Positions 35,477 through 44,037 of a stretch of DNA of 56,594 nt are shown piece by piece. The notes under the pieces were generated by a model that saw only the letters and a program-made list of their open reading frames with translations, was not told the DNA's origin and made no database searches. A program made the position numbers and the translations under genes. Each line of letters begins with the position of its first letter. Within the stretch, counting starts at the first letter, position 1. The stretch covers positions 1 through 56,594 of the forward strand of contig CALMQM010000113.1 in NCBI GenBank assembly GCA_937871435.1. The letters run 5' to 3'. Source of the stretch: an uncultured Bacteroidota bacterium. GTDB taxonomy: Bacteria; Bacteroidota; Bacteroidia; AKYH767-A; 2013-40CM-41-45.

Positions 35477-36107
35477 CGATTATTAATAAGGTATCTGTCG
35501 GTCTTTTATTCAGGAAAAACCGGGAACTTCAATATTGTATGTGGTAGAACATCATGTTGATTTATATCCCAATTTCCCAATCTGGATTTACAAAATTAAG
35601 GGGTTTTATATTTCTGAAAAAAATTGAGATCAGATGTTATCTCTACTCTCTAGTCATATTTCAAAACAGAATTAAACCCTGGTGTGAGTATCACTTTCAA
35701 TGAAGTAAATTTTATATTGATTTTCAGGCGACTATTCAATTTCAATCCGGATTTTTTCTTTTCTTAGTCATAATCTGCATCCAAAAATCCCGTTATTTTC
35801 TCATTTTTCAGGTGTACATTTTCAGTCTTAAATTGTAATTCTGAGTGAATAAATTTTCAACAATTGTTTACAAAATCGCGTCAAAGAAAAATTTTAACAA
35901 ATAGAATTTCCTAAGTTCATACAAAAGCCCAATTGTCTGAGTAGCATTGCAAACGTAAAATTGAACAACCGAGGAAACTATTCAGTATCTGTTTGCAGAC
36001 TGAATTGGAGGAAATCAATTTTCAGCAAATTATTTATTAAAGGATCACTTGACGGGATAGTTGTTACAACAGCTATTTTATCTTTCATTTATTAATCAGG
36101 CTCAAAG
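35477..36107. other. Long AT-rich intergenic region, no gene recognised
   Basis: These 631 bases lie between divergent genes and must hold both promoters. I see no open frame worth reporting, no heptad array, and no clear TAnnTTTG box; a weak seven-base dyad (ATTCAGT/ACTGAAT) occurs near 35980-36005. It is the longest stretch without any structure I can name. Confidence 0.5.
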
Positions 36108-37109
36108 ATGTTTAGAAAAAAAATTACTCCTTCTCTCTTATTTATTTCAATTTTCAGTCTGGTCTACATAGTTCTTTTTCTCACCTCTTGTACAAAAGAA
36201 GATACTCCCGTTGTTTCAAACGACCCTTCAGCATTGACTAATGATGAGTCACGTCAAACTAGTTTAGCACTTCCGGATCTGTTCGGATTTATCACCCATC
36301 CGTCTTACCTTACTATTGGCAATACCACAAGTGAAAATGCAACGCTGAGTTATTTGAGAAACAAGGGCGGCAACATGTTGAACTGCTATGCACGCAATTC
36401 CATGGCGACTTCCACGGGAAGAGCTCAGTTCGCGGCATTTTGTCGCAAAGCGGTAAGCACTTACGGAGTTCAATTTATTTCCTGTGATATCCGTGAAATA
36501 ACTGAGATTCCGAACTGGACAGCTTTCTATACTTCTTATCCCGATTTACGTACCGTTGTTTCTCCACTCACTGAAAAAGAACCCTGGGTAACGAATGATT
36601 ACACTGGCTGCTTTGCTCTTCTGCGACAGACCAAAGCAATGTGTAATCTATTTGGAGCTAAATTTTATTTTTATGAAGGATGGATGGGAAAGAATTATTC
36701 CAATCCACAGGCTGCCGTTGATTCCATGGTGTACTATTGTGATGGAGTCTTTTTGTCGAACTATGTAACGGTGACAGATTATTTATCTACTGCTGCAGGG
36801 TATGGCAAATGGGACAACCGCATTAAATACCGTCTCGATCAGGGTGCATCTACTTATGGTGGAATTACAAAAGGAGCTAAGAAATTCAATAAGCTCGATT
36901 ACCCTATCATCGAACTCCAATCGGTTGAACCATCTTATTTATTTACACTCTATGCCGTTTCAGGTTCCAACCGTTCTTTTTATGGAACAATGTATAACGA
37001 TGCGAAAGCCTTATACAATGCTTCTAATTCAGATGTCCTGAAGTACACTGAACTGAGAGGAAAAAGTATCTTCTATCAGAAATATGTGTTGCAGGCACAG
37101 CCGAATTGA
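36108..37109 (+). CDS. Lipoprotein of unknown function, glycoside-hydrolase-like appearance
   Basis: The 333-residue protein has a type II signal sequence with lipobox LTSC, acylated at Cys28, so it should be anchored in a membrane, most likely the outer membrane. The mature part shows alternating strands and helices of a possible TIM barrel: MLNCYARNS, VQFISCDIREITEIP, FYFYEGWMGKNY, CDGVFLSNYVTVTDY. The motif FYEGWMG resembles the ends of barrel strands that carry acidic catalytic residues. I do not recognise a named family and no substrate is proposed. It stands alone between two large intergenic gaps. Confidence 0.7.
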   Translation: MFRKKITPSLLFISIFSLVYIVLFLTSCTKEDTPVVSNDPSALTNDESRQTSLALPDLFGFITHPSYLTIGNTTSENATLSYLRNKGGNMLNCYARNSMATSTGRAQFAAFCRKAVSTYGVQFISCDIREITEIPNWTAFYTSYPDLRTVVSPLTEKEPWVTNDYTGCFALLRQTKAMCNLFGAKFYFYEGWMGKNYSNPQAAVDSMVYYCDGVFLSNYVTVTDYLSTAAGYGKWDNRIKYRLDQGASTYGGITKGAKKFNKLDYPIIELQSVEPSYLFTLYAVSGSNRSFYGTMYNDAKALYNASNSDVLKYTELRGKSIFYQKYVLQAQPN

Positions 37110-37299
37110 GCTGAATCAACTGATATTTCTTGTGCAGAATTGATTCCTGTTTTTTATTCAAGACAGAATATTCAATTTCGAAAATGAAATTATGGTGTGA
37201 GATAATTTTTCACAAAAATTTACTCACGCGTTCATTCTTCTGATTTTCGAAATTCAGAAAAATCTGTTTGATCATTAGCTGTAGAAGCTGAGCTTTCAC

Positions 37300-39351
37300 T
37301 CAAATAAAATACTTCGGATCTCCTTCCAGAATTTCCTGCTCCAGTTTAGGTGCTTCGCCGGCTTTCCACATACGTGTTCGATGAATAACACGATAGGAGA
37401 GAGGACCACCATCCGGACTTTCGCTTCGTTCAAAAGGAATAGGAATACATACAAATTCTGTCGAGAGTTGATCGGAAGTTGCAGTGACCAATCCATAACC
37501 ATGTCCGCCCATATCCAATAAAGATAAATGCGGTGACAGGTCCGGATTTCTCACAGCTCTGGCTTGTGCCATATCTCCGGTTTCCTTCAATTTCAGAGTG
37601 GAAAGTACTCCGTGCAAAGCAGTGACATTCACAGATGGAATCATTTTCCCATCCGGAAGATCTATAAGTTGTAAGACTCTTTTTGGATGATCCTTTTTCA
37701 TCGTTACCTCCAAAACTTCCACCAATGTTTGTTGAGAAATGGATCCTGTAATGAATTCAACTCCGATTGGTTCGAATTTTTTCGGTGGCAAAGCTTTTGA
37801 AACGAGTCCCGCGAAAAACGCATGACGGTCACCTCCAACTACAGCGAAGCCGGTAATTTTCTGATCTTTTATAAAATCAAAGATGATGTCTTTGTCGCGC
37901 ATAAACCGGTTATCCATCACAGCGTAGCCTACATCTTTCGGCCATTTGCTTCCTAATTCTCCCGGTAGGTTCTGATAATCGCAGCGTAGTTCCATTGTGC
38001 CAAATGTATGCCCCCAGATTTTCCAGCGCGCTTTGGAAGCTCCCAATTGTTCCATGAACCATTTCCTTTGTTCAGAGCCAAGGAATGTTTGCGCAAACAC
38101 ATCTTTGGTAGGATTCGGAATTTCTTTGCCGTTGAAGCTGATTGTTTCTGGTGGATGGTTGTCGTTGTAATGACTTCCATAATTCATAATTTCATAAGGT
38201 ATCTGAGGACTGACTCGCGGATATTCCGGAATATAAAAATCATCGCTCGACATATCCGGAGAACGGAAAGACCAGTTATCTGTCATCAGCAAATCCACAT
38301 TTTTACCCCAACGTAATACACGTTGTATCTTCAGGCTGTTGATTGCAATCAGGTTGTTTTTTTCCTCGCACAGTCCGTCGTCGTTGAATTCTTCCATTGG
38401 AGTATCCACAACTACCGGCGGAATGAATTTCTCAAGCTTCGGATTTCCGGGTTGTTGTACACGCGCAGGAATAAATTCCCACCAAGCCTGATTGGCGTAT
38501 ACTTTCTGATTTTGAGCCGGAGCATTGTATCCGCCACCCGCGACATACTGGCTCTGGAAACCAGCCCAGGCAAATTCATGATTATCCCATACACAAACGA
38601 ATGGCCAGCGGGCGCGTGCATCCTGCAAATCCGGATCTTCGAGATAGGCGCGGTACAGTGTACGGTAATCTTCAAGAGTAGCAGGAAGATGAAAATTGCT
38701 CACTTTCCTTCCTTGCGGAAACTTATACAGATTTCTGATTCTTCTTCCACGGTTTCCGTCGGGATTATCTTCAGCATACCAGGTGACTTCATAAATAAAA
38801 TCTCCCAGGTGCAAGACAAAATTCAATTGCTGATCTTTTGGTTTGGCTTCATCTTCAAAAATCATTTTCCGGTATGCATTTAAGCCTGCTTCATTCGGAC
38901 ATTGACAGGAAACAAAAGTAAATCGAACCGGAGCGTCTGAATTCTCCGCAGGAGCAGTCATGGTCCGACCGACTCTGCTTGCAAAACCATGCTCATCAAT
39001 GAAGCGATAATAATATACATGATCAGCATCGAGATCAGTGGCTATGAAATGGCAGGTCCAGTCTGAATCAGCATCTATTTTTGATACACCACCTGCAAAT
39101 ATTTTTTTGAAATCCGGAGTGGTAGAAATTTCAACGGTGAGCCGGGTTGCTGAGCTGTCCTTCACCGGAGGGCGTCGCGTCCATAACAGCATACTGTTAA
39201 AGGTAGGATCTCCGGATGCGACTCCCTGAGGAAATAAATCACGTCGCTCTGTTGCGGATAATGGAGTTTTGTTTGACCAACCTTTTTTTGTCGCTATGGC
39301 AAAGCCAAGGAACAGGGATGCATGTAGAAACTCGCGGCGGTTTAAGTTCAT
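37300..39351 (-). CDS. Tat-exported PhoD-like alkaline phosphatase/phosphodiesterase
   Basis: The 683-residue protein starts MNLNRREFLHASLFLGF, a twin-arginine signal (Asn-Arg-Arg-Glu-Phe-Leu), so it folds in the cytoplasm with its cofactors. It has an N-terminal Fn3-like domain, then the PhoD metallophosphoesterase core: VSCQCPNEAGLNAY, VLHLGDFIYEVTWY, VCVWDNHEFAWAG and GDRHAFFAGLV provide the His/Asp/Asn ligands for calcium and iron. PhoD releases phosphate from mono- and diesters outside the inner membrane, supporting phosphate acquisition. No Pho-regulon neighbours are seen. There is no T9SS domain, in contrast to many secreted neighbours. Confidence 0.9.
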   Translation of the reverse strand: MNLNRREFLHASLFLGFAIATKKGWSNKTPLSATERRDLFPQGVASGDPTFNSMLLWTRRPPVKDSSATRLTVEISTTPDFKKIFAGGVSKIDADSDWTCHFIATDLDADHVYYYRFIDEHGFASRVGRTMTAPAENSDAPVRFTFVSCQCPNEAGLNAYRKMIFEDEAKPKDQQLNFVLHLGDFIYEVTWYAEDNPDGNRGRRIRNLYKFPQGRKVSNFHLPATLEDYRTLYRAYLEDPDLQDARARWPFVCVWDNHEFAWAGFQSQYVAGGGYNAPAQNQKVYANQAWWEFIPARVQQPGNPKLEKFIPPVVVDTPMEEFNDDGLCEEKNNLIAINSLKIQRVLRWGKNVDLLMTDNWSFRSPDMSSDDFYIPEYPRVSPQIPYEIMNYGSHYNDNHPPETISFNGKEIPNPTKDVFAQTFLGSEQRKWFMEQLGASKARWKIWGHTFGTMELRCDYQNLPGELGSKWPKDVGYAVMDNRFMRDKDIIFDFIKDQKITGFAVVGGDRHAFFAGLVSKALPPKKFEPIGVEFITGSISQQTLVEVLEVTMKKDHPKRVLQLIDLPDGKMIPSVNVTALHGVLSTLKLKETGDMAQARAVRNPDLSPHLSLLDMGGHGYGLVTATSDQLSTEFVCIPIPFERSESPDGGPLSYRVIHRTRMWKAGEAPKLEQEILEGDPKYFI

Positions 39352-39688
39352 GTGTTTTCTGTTTAATATCTGTAGAAACTGACTGATTAGTTACTGTATA
39401 AATTTACTCTGTTACGAAATAGAAGATTAGCAATTCAAACCCGGGAATATCATTCCGCACTATGTTGTGAGAGAATAGATGAGTTATACCTTTTTCAGAT
39501 AAACAACGAGAGTTGATGATTCTCTCAATTTAAATGCGGGGGATTTTTGCAAATTGTTTTGAGTCTTATGGCAGAGAAATTTATTTTATTCAGTAATTAT
39601 TAAACAGAAGTGAATTTATTTTTCAGAATTTATTTGTGATAAGATGATGTAGTGTAGAAATATCCAGCTATACGATTCAGCAGGATAT
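39352..39688. other. Intergenic region with no recognised feature
   Basis: These 337 AT-rich bases contain no gene and no clear repeat. They lie downstream of the PDZ-hydrolase gene and upstream of phoD, so they hold the phoD promoter, although no full consensus was found. Confidence 0.5.
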
Positions 39689-41059
39689 TTATGTATTAGA
39701 CTTTAACCATTGCAGGGATGTGACGATTGGAGCTGGATTCACTTTTGTTTCTTGTCCGAGGTAACTATCCCATTCACTGGCTGCATTGAGACTCCAGTGA
39801 TCGGCATTGGGAACTTCAATATACGTTGCATTTCCGGGGTGATATGCATTGACAGTTTCCGCAAGCTGTTTGTGTTCGATGCCTGAAGAAACAAAATCGG
39901 AAGCTCCATGCAGAGCGAGAACTTTTACCGTTGTTTTCATCCATAGTTCACGGATATTGATGTCCGCGACTTGCTGGAAATATTCTGTCCGCATAGGGTA
40001 ACGAAATAAATGACCTGCAGTTTCCGGATGCTCTGCAAGAATTTGTTCGGGTTGCTTTTTCTCAACAAACAACTGATAGAGTCTAATATATTCACCGCGC
40101 ATATAAATATCGATGGAATCAGCCGGTCTCTTTTCCAGCACTTGTTGGCGGGAAGCATTTTCAAGTTCGTATTCCAGCCAGTTTCTTCCCACTGTTCCGT
40201 AAACGATAATTCCTTTCACGGCTTCTTCCTGCGCGAGCAATGGAGCGATCACGCCACCGATACTGAATCCGGCAAGGAATATTTTTTCGGTGTTGACATA
40301 AGGAAGTGATTTGAGTTGTTTGAGACCATCGAGGAAACCATGAGCTTCAGTTTTGAAATCACATTCACTGCAGGGAATTCCCCGGCTGTCACCCATACCT
40401 GTTTTCTCAACGCGCATCGTTACGTATCCGTTTGCTGTCAGCGAATCCACCCACATGCGAAAGGAAGCTATCTCTGGCAAGTTGGAATTATCAATGCTAT
40501 AACATCCAACACCACCGATTATGAGTACTGCCGGATAAACAGCATTCCCTTTTGGTTTGGTGATGATAGTTCTGAGGTGATTGCTTCCGGAAACGACAGA
40601 GGAATAGATAATGTCGTAACTGTTGCTGGTTTCCATTGGCTTTGCAGCTAAAACCACGGTCACGGTATTCAATTGTGATTGTCTGTAATAGGTGATATTG
40701 ATTTTATCTCCGCCATTTTTTTCTTTGAGCATGCGCAGAAACTGAGCGGTGTTTTGGATTTTCTCTTTGTTGAAAGTAACGAGAACATCGTTTTCCATGA
40801 ATTTCGCAGAAGCTGCCGCGGAACCGGGAAGCACACGTTGGATTAATGTTCCATCCTTTGAAGAAAGTTTCAACGCGGTCATGCTGCTATCGTTCAGGTC
40901 GCGCACCTGCGCGCCAAATGAAGCGGAGCGGGGGAGATCCTGACTGACACAGAAATTAATCGAAAATATGATAGCAACTGATGAGAGAAAAATCTTTCGC
41001 CTAATTGAATTAGATTCAGATCTGTTGAGAAATTCTTGCTTTGTAGAATATTTTATCAT
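39689..41059 (-). CDS. Exported PDZ-domain / alpha/beta hydrolase fusion
   Basis: The 456-residue protein has a late, basic-led signal sequence (RRKIFLSSVAIIFSINFCVSQ) starting near residue 20. A PDZ domain covers about residues 45-140 (FGAQVRDLNDSSMTALKL, GTLIQRVLPGSAAASAKFMENDVLVTF, INITYYRQ), followed by an alpha/beta-hydrolase domain with nucleophile elbow GFSIGG near residue 266, acid in LHGASDFVSS and His in NADHWSLN. Family context: resembles dienelactone-hydrolase-like periplasmic enzymes; the PDZ part could bind peptide tails or the active-site lid. Four Cys (GVGCYS, CSECDF) are notable. An in-frame TTG at 41083 is possible, but the promoter at 41094 leaves little leader for it. Confidence 0.75.
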   Translation of the reverse strand: MIKYSTKQEFLNRSESNSIRRKIFLSSVAIIFSINFCVSQDLPRSASFGAQVRDLNDSSMTALKLSSKDGTLIQRVLPGSAAASAKFMENDVLVTFNKEKIQNTAQFLRMLKEKNGGDKINITYYRQSQLNTVTVVLAAKPMETSNSYDIIYSSVVSGSNHLRTIITKPKGNAVYPAVLIIGGVGCYSIDNSNLPEIASFRMWVDSLTANGYVTMRVEKTGMGDSRGIPCSECDFKTEAHGFLDGLKQLKSLPYVNTEKIFLAGFSIGGVIAPLLAQEEAVKGIIVYGTVGRNWLEYELENASRQQVLEKRPADSIDIYMRGEYIRLYQLFVEKKQPEQILAEHPETAGHLFRYPMRTEYFQQVADINIRELWMKTTVKVLALHGASDFVSSGIEHKQLAETVNAYHPGNATYIEVPNADHWSLNAASEWDSYLGQETKVNPAPIVTSLQWLKSNT

Positions 41060-41093
41060 GCAGGCGATAGTATTTGAATTCAATCTTTCATGA

Positions 41094-41101
41094 CAAATAT
41101 A
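41094..41101 (-). promoter_or_regulatory. Candidate -7 box for the PDZ-hydrolase gene
   Basis: On the minus strand TATATTTG is a perfect TAnnTTTG match 34 bases before the ATG at 41059. No TTG lies at the proper -33 distance. Confidence 0.4.
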
Positions 41102-41181
41102 TACGCCCTTGCATTAGAATAAAGATTTGAAAAAGATTCCTGATAAGTTTAACACATTTTATGTTAAGAAAAGTTTAAAGG

Positions 41182-41258
41182 TGAAGAGTAATTAGTGAAT
41201 AGTGAAGAGTAAATTGTAAATAGTGAAGAGTAAACTGTAAATAGTGAAGAGTAGATAG
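41182..41258. repeat. Heptanucleotide array TGAAGAG/TAAATAG type, eleven units
   Basis: Eleven phased units alternate TGAAGAG with TAAATAG, TAAATTG, TAAACTG, TAATTAG, TGAATAG and TAGATAG. TGAAGAG recurs exactly every 21 bases between 41203 and 41251, so a three-unit higher-order repeat exists. Confidence 0.85.
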
Positions 41259-41303
41259 GTAGTTATTAATTGGTAGTTTGAATAATGCATAAGAAATATT
41301 CTT

Positions 41304-41457
41304 CCACCAACCAACAACCACCAACCAACAACCAACAACCACCAACCAACAACCACCAACCTCCAACCAACAACCACCAACCAACAACCAACAACCACCA
41401 ACCTCCAACCAACAACCACCAACCAACATCCACCAACCAACAACCAACAACCACCCT
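41304..41457. repeat. Heptanucleotide array CCAACAA/CCACCAA/CCTCCAA, 22 units
   Basis: The largest array: 22 units in perfect phase, using three main words in a quasi-regular order (CCACCAA, CCAACAA, with CCTCCAA at two places). The pattern CCACCAA-CCTCCAA-CCAACAA-CCACCAA occurs twice, 42 bases apart. Frames through it remain open on both strands because the unit has no stop codon; those frames are not genes. Confidence 0.95.
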
Positions 41458-41512
41458 TCCGCGTCCCTCTGTGGTTAAAAAAGCAAAATACATCAGACCT
41501 ACCTGAAAACGA

Positions 41513-41571
41513 GAGCACGAGAGTGAAGGACACAGAGTATCGCAGAGTACGCACAGAGGATCACGGAGATT
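41513..41571. repeat. Short CACAGAG-type repeat, about 10-base period
   Basis: CACAGAG, CGCAGAG, CACAGAG and CACGGAG follow one another at 10-11-base spacing from about 41530. This does not share the 7-base period of its neighbours. Confidence 0.6.
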
Positions 41572-41582
41572 ATTTTATATCT

Positions 41583-41609
41583 ACAACCAACAACCAACAA
41601 CTAACAACC
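41583..41609. repeat. Short ACAACCA heptanucleotide array
   Basis: Units ACAACCA, ACAACCA, ACAACTA and a partial ACAACC in phase. Same sequence class as the 41304 array. Confidence 0.75.
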
Positions 41610-41611
41610 TC

Positions 41612-41679
41612 AATCCCGAAGGGATGAAACTATTATAGTAAAACACAAAACACACAAAAGAAATCCCGAAGGGATGAAA
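41612..41679. repeat. Two copies of hairpin repeat ATCCCGAAGGGATGAAA
   Basis: Copies at 41612-41629 and 41662-41679 each contain the palindrome ATCCC-GAA-GGGAT followed by GAAA and an AT-rich tail. The identical 18 bases in a 70-base region suggest a dispersed REP-like element. Confidence 0.8.
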
Positions 41680-41696
41680 TTATTTCATTTTTACAA

Positions 41697-41724
41697 GTAA
41701 ATGGTAAATAGTGAATAGTAAAAA
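41697..41724. repeat. Short GTAAATA heptanucleotide array
   Basis: Four phased units: GTAAATG, GTAAATA, GTGAATA, GTAAAAA. They share the words of the array at 41182. Confidence 0.65.
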
Positions 41725-41822
41725 TCTTTCCGGGATTTGAACTGAGCTTTATGGAGATTTCCTGAATTCTGCAATCAACAATCTTCAATCCAAAGCTTTT
41801 CATCCAGCCAAAGCCAGGCCTT

Positions 41823-41837
41823 GACCCTGTAAGGGTC
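41823..41837. repeat. Hairpin repeat GACCCTGTAAGGGTC
   Basis: A perfect six-base-pair hairpin with a three-base loop, followed by AGATATCTATAGC. Its layout (short GC hairpin plus AT tail) parallels the ATCCCGAAGGGAT copies nearby. Confidence 0.6.
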
Positions 41838-42138
41838 AGATATCTATAGCATTAAAAATAAACTACAGAAATTGGAGAATTTGTGAACCCTGGCACTAGG
41901 CAATTCTTTACGCTTTAGCAGACCTGAATAGCCCGGATCTATGAATGAATATCAAACAGTGTACGGGCAAAGTATCCTGCAGATCCTTTCCGGCGGAAGA
42001 TAGCCTGAAATGTCAAATACAAATTCTCTTCGACATCAATTCCAAATAAATAAGTACATTGTATTTGTAAAAAATGTCAGGTCCATTCATTAATCAATGT
42101 TTAGGATTTTAATTGAAATGATAAATAATTTTCGAAAA
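41838..42138. other. Intergenic region upstream of the TPR protein gene
   Basis: These 301 bases show no gene. A word resembling the ATCCTT-type repeat (ATCCTTTCCGGCGGAAGAT, itself partly palindromic) occurs near 41988-42006. The promoter of the TPR gene should be here, but no full consensus is present. Confidence 0.45.
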
Positions 42139-42963
42139 ATGAATAAGCAACTACTTATATTAATTGCCTTAGTAGGAATCTGCTCCACTGCAATAGCACA
42201 AAAACATAGTACAAAAGTACTTTTACCGGACTCCACAACTGTAGAAATAACAGACCCGGCCTTCACGTATAAAGACACACTTGTTCATATTTTTTTCATA
42301 GAAAATAAAACAGCTATCTGGAATTTAAGAACCAAAATCAGCCATCTCAATTTTGATCATTGCAACCGAAGCTTACGGATACTTTTTTATCTTGATACCG
42401 CAGGTCAGGTGACCGGTCAACAGCTGCTACAAGGAACAGGATTGATAAGTGTTGACAGTACAATCCTCTCCTACATCAGTGACCTTTCAGGAAAACTCAA
42501 GCCGGTTGAATTTGAAGGCCAGAAAATGCAACCCGCACTTTATATTCGATTTCCATTTTATAGTCAGATGATTGAAAAAGATCTGGAACAACGAAATTTA
42601 GCCGGACAGATAAATATACTATTTATGCTGTTGGATTACTCACGGTCCCGGAACTACAATCCAAACAATTTTATCCGATTTAAAAAAGAGGTGAATGAGT
42701 GTACAGATGATATATATTTTTATGAAGCCGGGGTTAAAAGTTATGCCGAAGGTGATTATAAAATGGCTGTTTATAATTTCAATCAGGCCTTACGTTCAAA
42801 TGGACGTGATTATGATGCCCTATTCAATCTTGGTCTGACGTATGTCAAACAAGATAAACTCAAAAAAGCTTGCGAATGTTTTCAGTCCGGCAACGAAGTT
42901 GGCTATCCTGAATCAAAACTGGCAATTGAAAAATATTGCAAGGATGCGGAAGCAATAAAATGA
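42139..42963 (+). CDS. Exported TPR protein with TonB-C-terminal-like N-terminal part
   Basis: The 274-residue protein starts with a signal peptide (MNKQLLILIALVGICSTAIAQ). Residues about 55-140 resemble the energy-transducer TonB C-terminal fold as used in Bacteroidota (LRILFYLDTAGQVTGQQLLQGTG, ISDLSGKLKPVEFEGQKM). Residues about 205-270 hold two tetratricopeptide repeats (YFYEAGVKSYAEGDYKMAVYNFNQAL, DALFNLGLTYVKQDKLKKACECFQ). A periplasmic scaffold role is likely, but no TonB-dependent receptor or ExbBD is nearby, so the target is unknown. The longer start at 42097 is rejected because it hides the signal peptide. Confidence 0.75.
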   Translation: MNKQLLILIALVGICSTAIAQKHSTKVLLPDSTTVEITDPAFTYKDTLVHIFFIENKTAIWNLRTKISHLNFDHCNRSLRILFYLDTAGQVTGQQLLQGTGLISVDSTILSYISDLSGKLKPVEFEGQKMQPALYIRFPFYSQMIEKDLEQRNLAGQINILFMLLDYSRSRNYNPNNFIRFKKEVNECTDDIYFYEAGVKSYAEGDYKMAVYNFNQALRSNGRDYDALFNLGLTYVKQDKLKKACECFQSGNEVGYPESKLAIEKYCKDAEAIK

Positions 42964-43102
42964 GATGAAGAAAGGAAAAAATGACTTCTTCAAGTATCTT
43001 TCCCTCTGCAAAGGATCTAGGAAAACCATCGCATAGAGGGACGGTTATATCCTTCCCGGCGGGGTATCAATTTTTAATATTCTTAAATCCAATTCTCCTT
43101 CT

Positions 43103-43588
43103 CTAAGAATATTCTTGCTCTTTTGATTTTTCCTGGATCAGAAAATCCAGTGCTTGTTCAGTATCCGCAAATTTCCGATTATAGTGCCGCTCCATTTTCT
43201 GAATTTTATCATTCAGATCACTGTGTTGAATGGCTGATTTTCTTAGTTGAATAAATGAACGTACAATTTCAATATTCATTTTCACGGCGGTTTCACTGTT
43301 CAGTAAACCCGATAGCATTGCCACTCCGTATTCAGTAAATGCCACCGGGTGATACCGTTTTCCTCCCCAACTTGAGGTCACAATTTGTGACCTCAAGTTT
43401 TGTCATTCTGTTTCTGTCAGTTCAAATAAAAAATCTTCCGGGAAGCGTGTTCTGTTCCTGCGCAGGGATTGTTTCAATACTTTAGTAGGAACATCATAAA
43501 GTTTGGCCAAATCAAAATCGAGAATTATTTTAATGCCACACAGCTCATGAATTTTATGATGAATCAGGATATCTATTTTTTTATTCAT
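43103..43588 (-). pseudogene. ORF6N-domain gene interrupted by an in-frame TGA
   Basis: The first 61 codons (KIHELCGIKIILDFDLAKLYDVPTKVLKQSLRRNRTRFPEDFLFEL) and the 99 after the stop (LRSQIVTSSWGGKRYHPVAFTEYGVAMLSGLL) form one uninterrupted ORF6N domain in the same frame. Only the TGA at 43405-43403 (codon 62) breaks it; no frameshift is involved. ORF6N is a phage and mobile-element DNA-binding domain related to KilA-N antirepressors, common in Bacteroidota. A C-terminal coiled segment (SDLNDKIQKMERHYNRKFA) follows. Either a fresh pseudogene, a sequencing error, or stop-codon read-through; I favour the first. Confidence 0.85.
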
Positions 43589-43789
43589 CTTTCAAAGATA
43601 CCAGATAGCTATTCACGAAGCATTCCACATAAGCTGTATTTTGATTTGAACTTGTTTTTGTTTTGTGATTTACCTAAAGCGTCTTCAACTCACTATCTTG
43701 AGTAAAGGATCTTTGGAATCTATCAAATCGGAATTTTACTGTTATCCTCCGCCGTTGATTCATACATTTAAAATGCAGCTGGCATTAGC

Positions 43790-43981
43790 ATATCTGAAAA
43801 GCACAGATCAGTGGATGAATATCACACAATTTAAAGGCAAAGGATTTTTGTAAATCCTTCGCAGCGGTTATCTCCTGCGCAGCTGGGATCCTTCGCAGCG
43901 ATACCATCCTTCGCAGCTATTCGCTTTTAACTGGGGTCATATCCTGTGAAACAGGTGTGAACTTTTAACTGGGGCATATTC
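43790..43981. repeat. Composite dispersed repeat, copy 1 (ATCCTTCGCAGCGGT element)
   Basis: Begins ATATCTGAAAA, continues through a 20-codon remnant, then ATCCTTCGCAGCGGT and two or three more CTTCGCAGC-like words at 16-18-base spacing, then TTTTAACTGGGGTCATATCCTG twice. The first 79 bases align with 56278-56355 with about nine differences by eye and one indel. Confidence 0.75.
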
Positions 43982-44012
43982 TCGGCAGTGGGTAAAGACC
44001 TGCAATGATATA

Positions 44013-44033
44013 CTGGTGCTTTAAAAGCACCAG
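44013..44033. terminator. Possible terminator hairpin of the delta-60-type gene
   Basis: CTGGTGCTT and AAGCACCAG form a nine-base-pair stem with a three-base loop just after the stop codon of the minus-strand gene. A following T-run is missing, so termination is uncertain. Confidence 0.4.
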
Positions 44034-44037
44034 CTAT

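Larger units (their letters stand above)
43589..44037. other. Non-coding region holding a repeat and a remnant frame
   Basis: These 449 bases lie between the broken ORF6N gene and a large T9SS gene. A 62-codon frame at 43665-43853 ends in LKSTDQWMNITQFKGKGFL; its last 20 codons are matched by a second copy at 56278, so it is likely a remnant of a repeated element rather than a live gene. Confidence 0.5.

Noticed and set aside
41175-41554. Overlapping Trp/Val/Gly-rich and Gln/Pro/Asn-rich open frames on both strands
   Set aside because: They are created by the stop-free heptanucleotide array: 21-base frame repeats give 7-residue peptide periods in every frame.
43665-43853. 62-codon frame on the plus strand
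   Set aside because: Only the last 20 codons are repeated elsewhere; treated as a remnant of a dispersed repeat, not as a gene.
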